From positions 9,785 to 73,784 of the forward strand of contig KQ965761.1 in assembly GCA_001574975.1 (NCBI GenBank): a DNA stretch of 64,000 nt, read 5' to 3'. The DNA is from Gonapodya prolifera JEL478. Its lineage: Eukaryota; Monoblepharomycota; Monoblepharidomycetes; Monoblepharidales; Gonapodyaceae. Positions within the stretch are counted from its first letter, which is position 1; each line of letters starts with the position of its first letter. Below the pieces are notes generated by a model. That model did no database searches. It was not told the origin of the DNA and saw only the letters and a list, made by a program, of their open reading frames with translations. Both the position numbers and the translations under genes were made by a program. This document shows, one piece after another, positions 42,060 through 52,858 of the stretch.

Positions 42060-43353
42060 ATGCCCAAGTACATCGTCGAGCATATGGAGGACGAGCTGTA
42101 CGAGTGGTGAGACCAAAAATTCGCAGAGGATCCATCGTCTCTCCTTTCTCTTTCACCAGTCCCATCGTTCAAAGGCTTAGGCTCGAGTACGCTCATCTTG
42201 CCTCGACAATTCCGGAATCGGACGTTCTCATAACGAATCTTCCATCCTCTGCTGTGGAGCCGCTGTCGAAGGTGGATCAAAGTGTTCGGCTCCCACCGGC
42301 AACGGACAAATCAGTCGCCTCGCTCGTCTCGGAGCGCGAGAAAGAACCATTCAACACATCCTCTGACACCGGAACGTCGTTTGTCATCCCGCCACCCTCC
42401 CGCGTGTGTTTCCTCGACGAAGTTGGCACCACCGAGCTCCGCCCAGATGACGCCGAGCGATTCGACTGGTTCGTCTTCGGCGGCATTTTGGGCGACGTGA
42501 GCACAGGCGAGTACGAGGCTGAACGGAAGGACCGAGGCAAGAGTGTTCGAGAGGCGCAGCGGTTTGAAGGTGGGCAATGTCTGCTGTCCGTCGGTCAGAA
42601 ATATACGAGGGACGGTCGTGCTCACTTTTTTTTTTTCATCGTGTTCCGTGCGGGGTCGATTTGGCTTGGTCCCGACGGTGTGCTGACACATACAACTCGA
42701 TTCTCGTGCCGGAACTTATTCCTCGACCCTCGAAAGTACGACACCTCGGGCCACACCAATTTCCGGTCGACCATGCCGTTTTATGCGCACGTCTCATTCT
42801 CGAAAAGGGGCGCTCTCTGGATCAAATTTCGTTTGCCCCAGGTCCTCCAACGATTTTTCCGGTCGGCTCAGGGTAGGTGTATATTGTACATGCTGGGGGA
42901 CTGGGCGCCGTTTAGCCGCGGATTATAAGTGCCTGCAGAGCGTTGGGGATGTGCAAAGCGTCTGTGCCAGCGTGTCCCTGCGGCCAAACTTGAGCCGCGG
43001 ACAAAAACCGTTTCGTGATCATAAAGATACACTTCGCCCACGCCAGATTACATCGCGTTGATTAATTGGGTGAAGCGGACTTGTTATGGGGGGGTATGAT
43101 CACTCCCCACAAGCTTACGGAAAAACTCGGACGAGGGAGGCCGTTTTTCACGCGGTGTCTTGGCTTGGAGGGGCGGAGGCGTTGACCAAAATGTAACATT
43201 ATATGTATATTTTGCAGGGAATCTCTCGAGATGCCTTTTCGCTACCTCGCATCGGACGGCTCCGACCCCGAAAGCAAAGACGGAGGTCGCCCACTTTTGG
43301 CTCCAGGTTTATGGAGCGTAATGAAGCGAGAGATGGAAGAAGATTGGCTGTAA
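42060..43353 (+). CDS. SFM1: Sfm1-type SPOUT protein arginine methyltransferase
   Basis: Yeast Sfm1 methylates ribosomal protein Rps3. Four exons (42060-42106, 42181-42569, 42737-42872, 43218-43353) give 235 aa, close to yeast Sfm1. Motifs: PKYIVEHMEDELYEW at the start, LEYAHLASTIPESDVLITNL, VCFLDEVGTTELRPDDAERF, DWFVFGGILGD (the SPOUT knot region), VRHLGPHQFPVDHAVLCARL, LDQISFAPGPPTI, and EMPFRYLASDG near the end. An alternative acceptor for exon 2 at 42160 also keeps frame and would add seven residues. The last intron (345 nt) is long. Residues 50-90 contain a Ser/Pro-rich insertion relative to yeast. Confidence 0.92.
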
Positions 43354-43647
43354 TCATATTAGATTCGTATTTTGGACAGCTTGGTGAAGGGGCTTCCTCC
43401 CCGTTTCCCGGGCACGCCACACTCGGGAGTTTGACAAAAGAGGCACCCAACCACCAGACCTGCTGCGAGGGCTCCAACCGCGGAGGAGCGAGAGGCGAAC
43501 ATTTCGATATTGACAGAGCGATAGTTGGTGGTCGCACACTTCGAAGATCCGGACTGCCTGGAGAAGACCTTCCCCACTGAGTCCAGCCGGACAAGAACCG
43601 TTTTGTACCGGGCCAAGCGCCCGATCCCCCTCTGAGAAACTACCTGG

Positions 43648-46600
43648 ATGGATCACATGGGCGTGGTGTCCGTTTCGAATGGGTCCAAGTCCACAGTGCG
43701 GCAGTTGGGTCCTGAGAAGGCACTTCTTCTGCTGGAAGAAAGCAAGATAGACTTGACGGTGCTCCAGGGAAACGGAAGTCGATCAAATGGTATGACTATA
43801 CTTGTATTACCGACGTCTGAGGGCTCCTCGCTAACGTCTTGGCGGGTATCTCCTTCGTGTCACTTCTCCTACTCGCCCCACTTCGCCAATCCTCACAGTC
43901 TCAAATCAGGACAGGAAGCAACGCGGATTTCAAACAACTGTCTTTGCGATCAATGAGATTGTGCAGAAGAAGCTCTACAAGGTAAATTAGCCACTGGAAG
44001 CCGTCAAGAATGCCGTTATTCCTCACAACCCCAATACGAATTCCTTGCGCCTTCTCCCAATTCGACGTCTCGCAATAGTCGAAGGCTAATTCTTTGGAAG
44101 GCTACTTTCGAACACAGTGGAAGATGTCGCGGGCTCAAGTCTACCGTTTCATGGATTCAGCTTATGTCCTAAATGTGAGTACAGCATTGCAGATTTCTTG
44201 CAAATTGCAAGGATTTTCGAGGAATGGAGTTTGTTAAACCCGACTTCTGATCCCATTTCCGACTTTTCTGACTATCAGAACCTCGACGGCTTCGACGACC
44301 TCCCTGCAAGAGAGCGCATTTGTCGGGCGCTGAAGAAGCTGACAAAGACGCGACAGGAGCTCCGCTTGCTTTGGCAACGTGTTCTCGACCGTCAGTCGGG
44401 GATGGCTGTTGACCAACTCAATTCTACATCTGTCATGATGGCGTACAGGGAACTCGAGGCGTCCGGAGCCATTGAACGGGCGGCGGAGTTGTCTGACGTA
44501 ACCACTGCAGCGGCGGATGGTGACGGAGATGGAGACGACCTCGATGGAGATGCTGGTGACACTCCCATCGAGGCGGACACGGAGAACGGCAGAGACGATA
44601 CAGACATGACTCCCCCGTCCACCTTTGCCGATGCACAGGCGACGAGCCCCAATAATGAGCCAGGCGTCGCAAACGCCATCGGCGATTTCTTGGAAAACCA
44701 CCACAGCCATTTTTCGACTGAGGATTTCGACGCTATGATGACCGATTTCACATCTCCGATCAAGATGGAGTCTCCTCTAAACGAAACTTCGCCGGCTGCG
44801 TTCCACGCTGAAACACTACTCTCTACTCCATCTCCCCCCGCTACCATTTTGGGTCATGCCGGACCATCAACTTCCCAAGCGTCCCCCTTCAGTCATTTCC
44901 AAAGTGCTGCTGCGGAGGCGTGGCAGACTAGCGCTATCGCGCGGGGGAGACTCGGCACCGATCAAATGCTTGGCAATGTGGAGGCTCACTCCTCCGGCGC
45001 CGTAACAGGAGCCTTCTCGGGGTTGGGGATCAACCCCCGTGCTGTTCAGGGTACGACACCTACCCAACCTAGCCTATCGTCATTTCAAGCATATGTGGAT
45101 TCCGGCTCAGCGGCTTCCAATCCTCCTTCAGTATCCGCAATTGCTTCGAAGCCTAAATCCGCCCTGAAGCGGAAACAATCCGAGTCCTCAGTCGGTCTAT
45201 CAGCTGCACTTGCAGAGCTCGAGGCTCAAGCCAGGAACGGTGCTCTTGCTGGCGTTCCTACGTTTTCTCAGAACGGTCCTAACGCTGGGTTACGTGCCCA
45301 AGGAGGGCAGCAACCTGGACGATCGAAGGCGCCTCTGCAGAGACCGCCGCCACTACCGCCAACACTCCAAGGTGGTGTTCAACCTCCAGGTATGGGAGGT
45401 GCCATGGCTGGGCAGCAGTCGGTCCACCCAGTACAAGGACCACCGAACGTTTATGGAGCAATGATGGCAGCTGCTACGCACAACAGTGCACCCGGCGGAC
45501 CACCTTCAGGGACATCACAGAACCCAACTATGCCGTTGAATCAACATCCTACACCAATTTGGCGATGGACTCCTCCTTCGTCCGCCTACTTTTCTCCTGA
45601 CAACCATCTGATCGACACTTTGGGGCTCTCTGACGGCACGGCGGCTGACGACCACGAGGTACCCAGCGCGGATTTCTCCATGCTGACCAGTCTACTCCAC
45701 CATCTTTACGCTCGAGGGTATGCTTTATTCTCCAAAGTTGACGGCGTCTGGCGTGGTGATGCTCTGGAATGGAAGGTTGCTCCCTGGGATGGCAGAGAAG
45801 GGAGAGCAGATGAAGGACGTAGGAGAGGAGAAGTAGCACTCACAGAAGACCCAAAGGAAGTCGTGGGTGCGACTTTGAATGGCGCTGCAAGACCGCCACA
45901 GCAACGAGCGCCCGGGGCTCCCAAGAACGCACAGAAGAACGGCGGTATCGCTCCTGTGTTGACCTCACAGGGAAATCAACAAATTGGAACGTTACCGAGC
46001 AGTCAGTTGCAAGTCAATCATCCCGCCATGGCCGCTCTCTCCAAATCAAAATCTGGCCAGAAAGGCATCGCTACACCTAGTCCCTTACGTCAAGAAGTCG
46101 GGATGAAGGGCAAGGTGAGATTCCAAATCCCTTCATCTGATAATTCAACTCACGTTTCATTATTTCGACCTAGGCGCTGCCCGAATCCATGCCAGCCGCT
46201 GCACCGGGCCAATCGCTGAAACGAAGTCATTCACACGTTGAACCGCCGATGCAGCCTTCGCAATTCACAGACGGTGGCGGTTCACTTAAATCTTCGTTAT
46301 CAGCATATTCGTCGGCCCTGGCAGGACCAATGCCTAGCAATGGTCAGCACCAAGTAGAGGTAGAATCTGGGAATCGACCTGCGAAAGCTCAACGTCCGAA
46401 TTTTTCCACGAAATCGCCGGCATCACCAAATAACTCTCCCATTGCCTCCGTGCAAAGATCATTTTCGTTTCCAAAAGGGTTGGCAAACGCTGCCGACTCC
46501 AACATGAACGCCGGGTCATTCCCTCTGCCACCAGCGCTTTCTTCAGTAATGGAGTCAATATCGCAATCGCTCGGACAAGGTGGAAATGGTCCATTTTCCT

Positions 46601-48421
46601 CCGGTCTGATGATGCAGAATGACGGCCATTACCACCCATCCAATCATGATCTCTTGGAACTACCATCTCAAGTGGGACCGCAAGATCTAGGTGTTGCAGG
46701 ACTCAACGACTCTCTCGGCCCAGACGGTCCAAGCCCGTGGATGGAGGGAGTTGATATTGCCATTCCACATTCTACATCGGCAGATCTGAACACGTTTGAG
46801 GCACTTCAGCAATTTCCTAATGGAATGCAGCAAAATGCTAACCTTGCGATGCTCGGAAAGAGCTTGGGTGGGGCTGTGGGAGTGCGTCGCGGATCTGCAA
46901 AGGGATCGGAAATATCCACCAACAGCGCCCATTCGTTTGTTAATCCAGTACAGATGTCGGGACTAGGACCAGCTATTGGGATCACGAACACCGCCTCGAG
47001 AAAGCGAAGAGCTTCGGCACCAGGCATCGTTGAGCTACCACCAGATCAACAACAGGTAAATATATTTTTTTCTGCAGATCTCGACCACATTTTTCATCTC
47101 ACATTGTCATTGGCAGTCTCTGTTTACGATTCCTGAAGAGTTCATCAACCCTCAGGCCTTCAGTCAGAGCAATACAATGGCTTCCATAAACATGAACCCG
47201 GCGTTCGCATCTTCACCTGCAACTCTGGCGGGACAAGTCGTCCGACAGCAGATAGCCGCGCGAAAACGTGCGAACTCTTTCGCGGCACCACAGGCATTGT
47301 CGTTCCTCAACTCCACGCCGATCAACACGTCGCTCAGTGGATCTCTGCAAGTGAACTCCGCGACACTGGCACTTCAATCTGTTCTGGCGCAAGGAAAAGA
47401 TACGTTTGCCCAGCTTACATCCTCTCCTGGGCCCAGCTCTCCATTTTCTCCCGGGGCTAACGCTCGAGATAACGCACCATCGCCGGGATCTTCGGGGGTC
47501 TTGCCTCTAACTCGGGGGGCCTCGAACGCCAACGTACGACGTGGCCGGAATACGCCCACTTCACCTCATCCTCAAGGTGTAATCGGACAGCAGCCACTTT
47601 CGCAACCTTCACCACCTGGAAGCCGACCTGGTGGGACACCACCAGGTACCGCTTCGGCTCCCCCACAGCAGCGAAGCCGGCGATACACCATCCATTCGGA
47701 GCCACAAATGCAACTAGCGGATCAGATAAACGCCGTATTACAACAAGTCACCACGCAAGGGAATACTCCACCGCTCTCGAGCCAGGACGACTCCCCACAG
47801 TCCACGAGCGCCACTACTCCCACAGCGGGCTTGACGCACGCTGGAGCGACCCGATTTTTGTCGGGAGGGAATGGGAATTCGGGGGCGTTGTCCAACGCTG
47901 ATCTGGCGGCTTTCCTTGCGCACACTGGTGTGACGGGGGCGGAATTGCTATCAACACCGATAGCAGCACATATGCCCGACATGAATATGAATGGCTATGG
48001 GGATCTCGGAACCTTGCTAAGCTCTGCGCACCCACAACAACCGTACAATCCCTCCACACAATACCCAACTCTCAAGCAGTACAATGCCCAATATCGGCCC
48101 AACGTTTCTTCTGGACTGGACAGTACTCTATCTAGTAGTGCCCCTACGTTGCACTCCCCATTCGCGATGAACCAAGCAATGTTCGGCAGCACCATGCTGA
48201 GCCAACTTGGGCAGCCTGATCCCCCCTCTCAACATGGAAGCCACAGCATTTTTGGCGATTTGGGGGCTGATGGCAATGGGCTCCTCTCATCGTTTGGCAC
48301 CACGGATTCCGGAAGCAACGACATCTCGAAGTACTTGCATCTTGATGGCGCCGGACATGACTTCTCCGGCTTTTTGAACGATGTCAGCTCTGGAGGCACC
48401 GGGATGGACTTCCACAACTAG
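43648..48421 (+). CDS. Large putative regulator with prokaryote-like helix-turn-helix module and disordered tail
   Basis: Six exons (43648-43789, 43899-43981, 44085-44174, 44279-46114, 46174-47055, 47117-48421) give 1445 aa. The first ~150 residues form the only folded-looking part: GFQTTVFAINEIVQKKLYK, GYFRTQWKMSRAQVYRFMDS, AYVLNNLDGFDDLPARERI, CRALKKLTKTRQELRLLWQR. The order (helix, W-x-MSRAQVYR recognition-like helix, LPxxER, ALKKL, LW) mirrors ParB/phage-type DNA-binding modules in bacterial proteins. The remaining ~1300 residues are Gln/Ser/Pro/Gly/Asn-rich with acidic patches (DGDGDGDDLDGDAGD) and basic NLS-like clusters (SALKRKQSES, SRKRRASAPG). A nuclear DNA-binding regulator is the simplest reading. 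No zinc cluster or homeobox. I do not recognise a named family. Confidence 0.82.
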
Positions 48422-48678
48422 CGGGCATTTACTCTATGGGTTGGAGCTGCGGCGATGGGCATTGTAATGTATCATATCGTTTTTATTCTGTTTTGGCTAA
48501 TACGTTGTTAGTATTGCAAAGGAGGATGGGACGGCAGACTTTTGAATTTAAGTCATTGCTATTGGCAAATGGTCGCACGCTTACGTAAAGAAGACTATCT
48601 TACTGTAAATAGCTCGGAATACGAAAAAGTTACCGTTCATTGGAAAATCTTTTTGCCTGACAAGTCGATAATTATTTA

Positions 48679-49885
48679 TCACGGTACGTTATTTGGAGTG
48701 CTCTGCTCCCCGTTGACGTCCGGCGATGTCTTGGTGATAGGATTTCGTTGACGGAAATCCAATGCGGAGATTTGCCGCATCTCGTGTGCGCTAGTGTCTT
48801 TCGAGGCTGACGTTGTTGCACTCGAAAGCATCCATTTTTCACTCTCCTGCAGCGGTATGCTCCGCTTCTTTGCGCGATATGCCAAACGACGAGCGGATCC
48901 AAAGTCCATTATGTACAGAATGGGTGGTAGGAGAATGCCAGTGCCGAACATGAACCAGTGTCCAAACAGCCACATCACGACGGGAACCGAAAGATACAGC
49001 AATCTTCGGTGCATAGGGTTGCCGTGTGATTCGCCCACAATTCACGTCAGCCCGACCAAAGCCGGAGGATTACTTCGAGGTCGCTCACCTCACGCCAATG
49101 GTGAAGAATAAGTTTCCGGTATTGAGCACCCTTCCAACAAGACCTGGCGTGACCTGGCGAACGATTACCAGTGACTTGCCATCCATTTCTTGCAATGTCG
49201 CTTCGTCCCATCGAACATTCACAAGAAAGATGACGTGGTTCAGATATCTGGCAAATTGATCCATTGAGCTGACATTTATGACGATCGCGGTTGGAAACAA
49301 CACCCACCGATTGCACTGCATGAAGCAAAAGAACGCCAGCATCTGTATTACAATGAGCATCACCACCTTGTACCCTCGTACTGTCGCCGGAAGGCCGAGG
49401 TACGTGTCCGCGTTGTCATTCAGCTTTGAAAGACCCGAGACGAACGTTGTGACCCCGAAAGTGATCGCGACGGAAACAGCCGAGGTAAGGGAGGAAGATA
49501 GAAGTTGCTGGAGTCGTTGGAGTTTTGTCACAAGGTGAGAAGAAGGCGCCGGGGGGTCAATCGAGGGTGGTGGTGAGACTCACGTTGCGGAGCGATTGGA
49601 CAGCTAGAATCTGGTCTCCTGTCCGCATGATCCCGGTCACCCATAGATGGCGTGTCTGCCTTGTAAGACCTTTGATGGTTTTTGGGATTGGGCCCCGGGT
49701 GGGGGGGGGGNGGGGGGAAGGCGGTCCGGTTTTTCGGCGTGTGGGGAAAGTCTAAACGTGAACCCACCCAAAACCGTGGAATAGGGCCGCTTGACGGACA
49801 TCCGAAGAAAGAACGCATGGTACACAATGAAGAAGGCAAGAACGATGGCGACGAGAATGATAGAGACGATTTCTGACGCGTCCAT
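48679..49885 (-). CDS. DUF599-type multi-pass membrane protein
   Basis: Four minus-strand exons (49768-49885, 49584-49669, 49089-49507, 48679-49003) join to 315 aa. An N-terminal transmembrane helix (IVSIILVAIVLAFFIVYHAF) is followed by the family signature GDQILAVQSLRNQLLSSSLT, a helix VAITFGVTTFVSGL, a segment KVVMLIVIQMLAFFCFMQCN, and VPVVMWLFGHWFMFGTGILL. DUF599 proteins are widespread in bacteria and plants with unknown function; the ILAVQ.LRN motif is the most telling. The C-terminal ~60 residues are hydrophilic. The first intron contains a run of G with one undetermined base at 49711, outside the coding sequence. Confidence 0.82.
49711..49711. other. Undetermined base (n) in a poly-G run
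   Basis: A single n sits in an otherwise uninterrupted run of G at about 49701-49717, inside the first intron of the DUF599 gene. The homopolymer length is therefore unreliable, but the coding sequence is not affected. Confidence 0.98.
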
Positions 49886-50402
49886 CGATGCGATGGAGTT
49901 CGGAGTTGGGTGCCGAACGAATAACCAACACCACGAATGCTGACTCATCTGCAATAATTACTCTTCCTCGATACGAGCTACTACAGGGATTTATAAAACC
50001 ACGTATTTGACTACCGAAAATACATAATGGTTTATTAACCTTAAAACGTGTAACGAGAATCGAAGATGACTTTCACATGTTACATTCGATTCACCTTGAC
50101 CTTGACATGTCTCCGCATACCCTTCACACCATCATTTACTTTATCTCTGCTCACCCACACTCGCTTGTGCTCATCAGATGTGATGCTCTCGTCTCCAGAA
50201 CCTTGTTCTGGGATTGTATCGACGTGGGTGTGGAAGACATCGAGTGTGTAGGAGGGATTGGAGATACATGTGCCCGAGAGTGCATCAAAAAGCCTGAAGG
50301 TGAAGGTAAAGCGAACCAATTGAGTGATGGTGAAGCTAAGTACTGATCAATTGACTAGCAACCCACCACCCGTGTACAGGGCACACCAAGGCGAACTCCT
50401 TG
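49886..50402. other. Intergenic stretch, nothing recognised
   Basis: About 0.5 kb between two minus-strand genes. It should hold the DUF599 promoter and the 3' end of the next gene. The 80-codon minus frame at 50080-50319 shows no motif. Confidence 0.4.
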
Positions 50403-50929
50403 TCACTTCCACTTATACGAGTCCTCGCCAACGAATCGGCGCCGCAATCCTCCCGAGCCTTTGATAGCTCCGCCGAAGGCAATTGCAAATCTTCGATGTC
50501 CTCCAAAGACCCACTCGCCAAATCTGCTCCAGCGTGGGGACACGTCTAGGAAGAAGCAAAAATAAGATGACTGCGCATATCTGTCGAGGAAACGGCCAGC
50601 CTTTCTCGAGCCCCAGGAGATCAAGAGGCTCACATTTGAGACTGCGAATAGCTGCCCTTGCCGCCACACCAACGCAATCTTCACTTTCACGAGCTCTCCA
50701 TTCTCGTCCACTATCTGGCGATCGTGAATGAACCCTCGGGTTTTGGAATTCGACCACCTGTAGTGGTGCCAGTTTCATTTAGGTCTACTGTCAACGATTA
50801 CAACCTCCCGGAAGACAAGAAATGCTCTGCTCACAGTTCATCATCTGTGAAAAAGTCAAGCGTGGTGACGTATTCGTACAATCTTCCATCGAACGCCTGG
50901 TCGGGATATGTCGGCGGGTTTCCCGGCAT
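50403..50929 (-). CDS. Small DUF6593-like protein
   Basis: Exons 50835-50929 and 50634-50757 join cleanly and encode MPGNPPTYPDQAFDGRLYEY, FFTDDELWSN, then KVKIALVWRQGQLFAVSN. A third exon ending at 50403 supplies WVFGGHRRFAIAFGGAIKGS and a terminal FVGEDSYKWK. The beta-strand-rich pattern with a final R.F.G.D..YKWK resembles fungal DUF6593 domains, whose function is unknown. The acceptor of the last exon is unclear (best in-frame option is a GAG site near 50534), so the junction and total length remain provisional. Confidence 0.5.
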
Positions 50930-51506
50930 TGAGCAGACTCAAAGGAGTTATGGTATGGAGACGAGAGCAAAGGAGTGTAGGGAGCGAAGGTGGTTTGCGC
51001 CCTAAGGTGCAGCAACGCACGAGAGATTTCTGTTCGGGAGCAAAGAGGGATTCGGATGAATAATTCACCCGTGACCAAAGTCGCTGAGTGATTCTGATCT
51101 CTTAGGTGAATGCACATGCGCAGAGATTCGTGACTGGGCGGTTCAACCAAAAGCATTGCGATAAGTAAACGTTTATTACAACGGACTAGTCCATGCTTGC
51201 AGTACCGATGTGCGAGCAATGACACTACTCAACGATTTCGACAGTTGGGAAACGATTTGTGTGGAACAAATAGGATCACGTCCTTGTTTGGTAACGAACA
51301 CGACTCGAAAATCGTCGCCATATCGTAATCTGGCCTTGTCACAGGGGCACGTTCCGGTTGAGCGTCCATCATGCGTTCTGCGTAGGATCACGCGCCTGTA
51401 CATGGATTTGCTGTGAGTATGCCTGAGAGGAAAAATCGCGGAAAGCTGGAGAACATACCATCGAAGCTTGAGTTCTACTCCGCGAAATAAACGAACCAGT
51501 CACACT
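50930..51506. other. Intergenic stretch, nothing recognised
   Basis: About 0.58 kb between two minus-strand genes. No credible gene; short frames on both strands only. Confidence 0.4.
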
Positions 51507-52271
51507 TCAGGTTTCGAGCGCGGGTGCATTTTGTATTCCCCGGATGATCGCCTGCACCACTCTTGCTCGTCTCGCCTGGTGCTCAAAACTTCCCGGTTCA
51601 TCACTTCCACCGAGACCCAAGTCCTGTGCTTCGCCAGGAATCCTTCGACCATTTACAAAGAGAAATACAGCCGGAAGAGGAGCTCTGGGGTCGATTTCGA
51701 GCTCGTCAAAAGTTGTCATGGGGCTCGTATGTGGATCGAGAGTGGAAAACGTGAGGTGGAAGGAATAGGCGTCGAAGGCCGAGGTGTTCGTGTGACCAAG
51801 TTCACCCTTTGAGACAAGGAATGTCGGAAGAAGTGGCCCAAAGACGTGCTGAAGTCCATGTTTTAGAGCAGCGCATGCTCGACATGTCTGCGACGTGACG
51901 AGGACGACGTCTACCACTGGTATCGACGCTCGAGGACGCACTTCGCGAAGGAGAGGTGGGTCGTTTCGGCCCGGTGTTCGGAGAAGCAGAACACCCGCGT
52001 TTTGGACACTGATTGGGTCGAGGAAGTGATTCCAAAATACACGATTCGGATCGCATTCCGAGCTTTTGGCACCGTCCCCCCACGCCACAAGTCTATAGAA
52101 TGATCGATCGTTGACAGTCTGGAACGGGGATGGGACAGGGTTTGCAGTTCCAGCAAGATATCTTCTCCTTTCCATTTTTCTGCTGAATGACGGACTTTGT
52201 GTGGAGTGGAGAGCGCGGGCGAGTACCGTGAGAGGGAAGGTTCCTCGAATGCGAGATGGGAGGTGCATCAC
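51507..52271 (-). CDS. Thioredoxin-like protein with CxxC motif, possibly mitochondrial
   Basis: An intronless 254-aa frame, unusual in this window. The N-terminus (MMHLPSRIRGTFPLTVLARA) is basic and hydrophobic, like a mitochondrial presequence. In the middle, VVDVVLVTSQTCRACAALKH has a beta strand followed by a C-R-A-C redox motif and helix, as in thioredoxin or glutaredoxin folds. About 90 residues later PLPAVFLFVNGRRIPGE supplies the expected cis-Pro loop. The overall length and the N-terminal domain do not match a specific thioredoxin subfamily I know. A disulfide reductase or redox sensor is likely; partners unknown. Confidence 0.72.
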   Translation of the reverse strand: MMHLPSRIRGTFPLTVLARALHSTQSPSFSRKMERRRYLAGTANPVPSPFQTVNDRSFYRLVAWGDGAKSSECDPNRVFWNHFLDPISVQNAGVLLLRTPGRNDPPLLREVRPRASIPVVDVVLVTSQTCRACAALKHGLQHVFGPLLPTFLVSKGELGHTNTSAFDAYSFHLTFSTLDPHTSPMTTFDELEIDPRAPLPAVFLFVNGRRIPGEAQDLGLGGSDEPGSFEHQARRARVVQAIIRGIQNAPALET

Positions 52272-52858
52272 GCGGGTAACCGTTCGGTGTTGGAAGGAGT
52301 CCCGGCTGAAATCAATTCAACCGAGATCCCAGACACTCTTGATCTTCACCGAGCGATGTGGTGGATTCTCCTTCGCGCTGACATTCCGTATGAAAGTTGC
52401 CTGCCTAACTCTCACCCTCATTCAGCACCTCGGTCCTGCGGGACGCGTCGGAGAGTACAAACTAATGGTCGCTTTTGCTCCTTATTGGCAATGTGTACTT
52501 ATAGTACACACATACTTAAAGTACACCTTCGACGTTTTGGAAATGGTTTGTCCGATTCATTTAAGTACAAGGTTCATTAGCGAGAGCATATTGAGTCTTA
52601 CTGACGCTAAGGGTGGTCAATTCCAGAAAAATGCCAAGTACCATGTTTCTGCATCAAGCTGTGCTTGTGTGGCTGTGCTATACTTCTGTTCTTCCGCTCC
52701 TCTCCACATCCACACCGAACTGTTCACTGAGGGCACCATACTGCCAGAATCGACAATTTTTGCAGGAGAGGAAACAGAGTGGAGAGAAACATACACGCGC
52801 GATCGGATCCAGGTCGCCGTGTTGCTGTTTGAAAGGCGATCCTAGCACAAAAACAACC
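52272..52858. promoter_or_regulatory. Divergent intergenic region between thioredoxin-like gene and P5B ATPase
   Basis: About 0.59 kb between two divergent starts. It includes repeated GTAC elements in TGTACTTATAGTACAC and AAAGTACAC (52494-52527), imperfectly palindromic. No factor is assigned. Confidence 0.4.

Noticed and set aside
42497-42529. A GTGAGC...GGAAG segment in SFM1 that could be read as an intron
   Set aside because: Only 33 nt, a multiple of three with no stop; simpler to read through, and the exon length fits either way.
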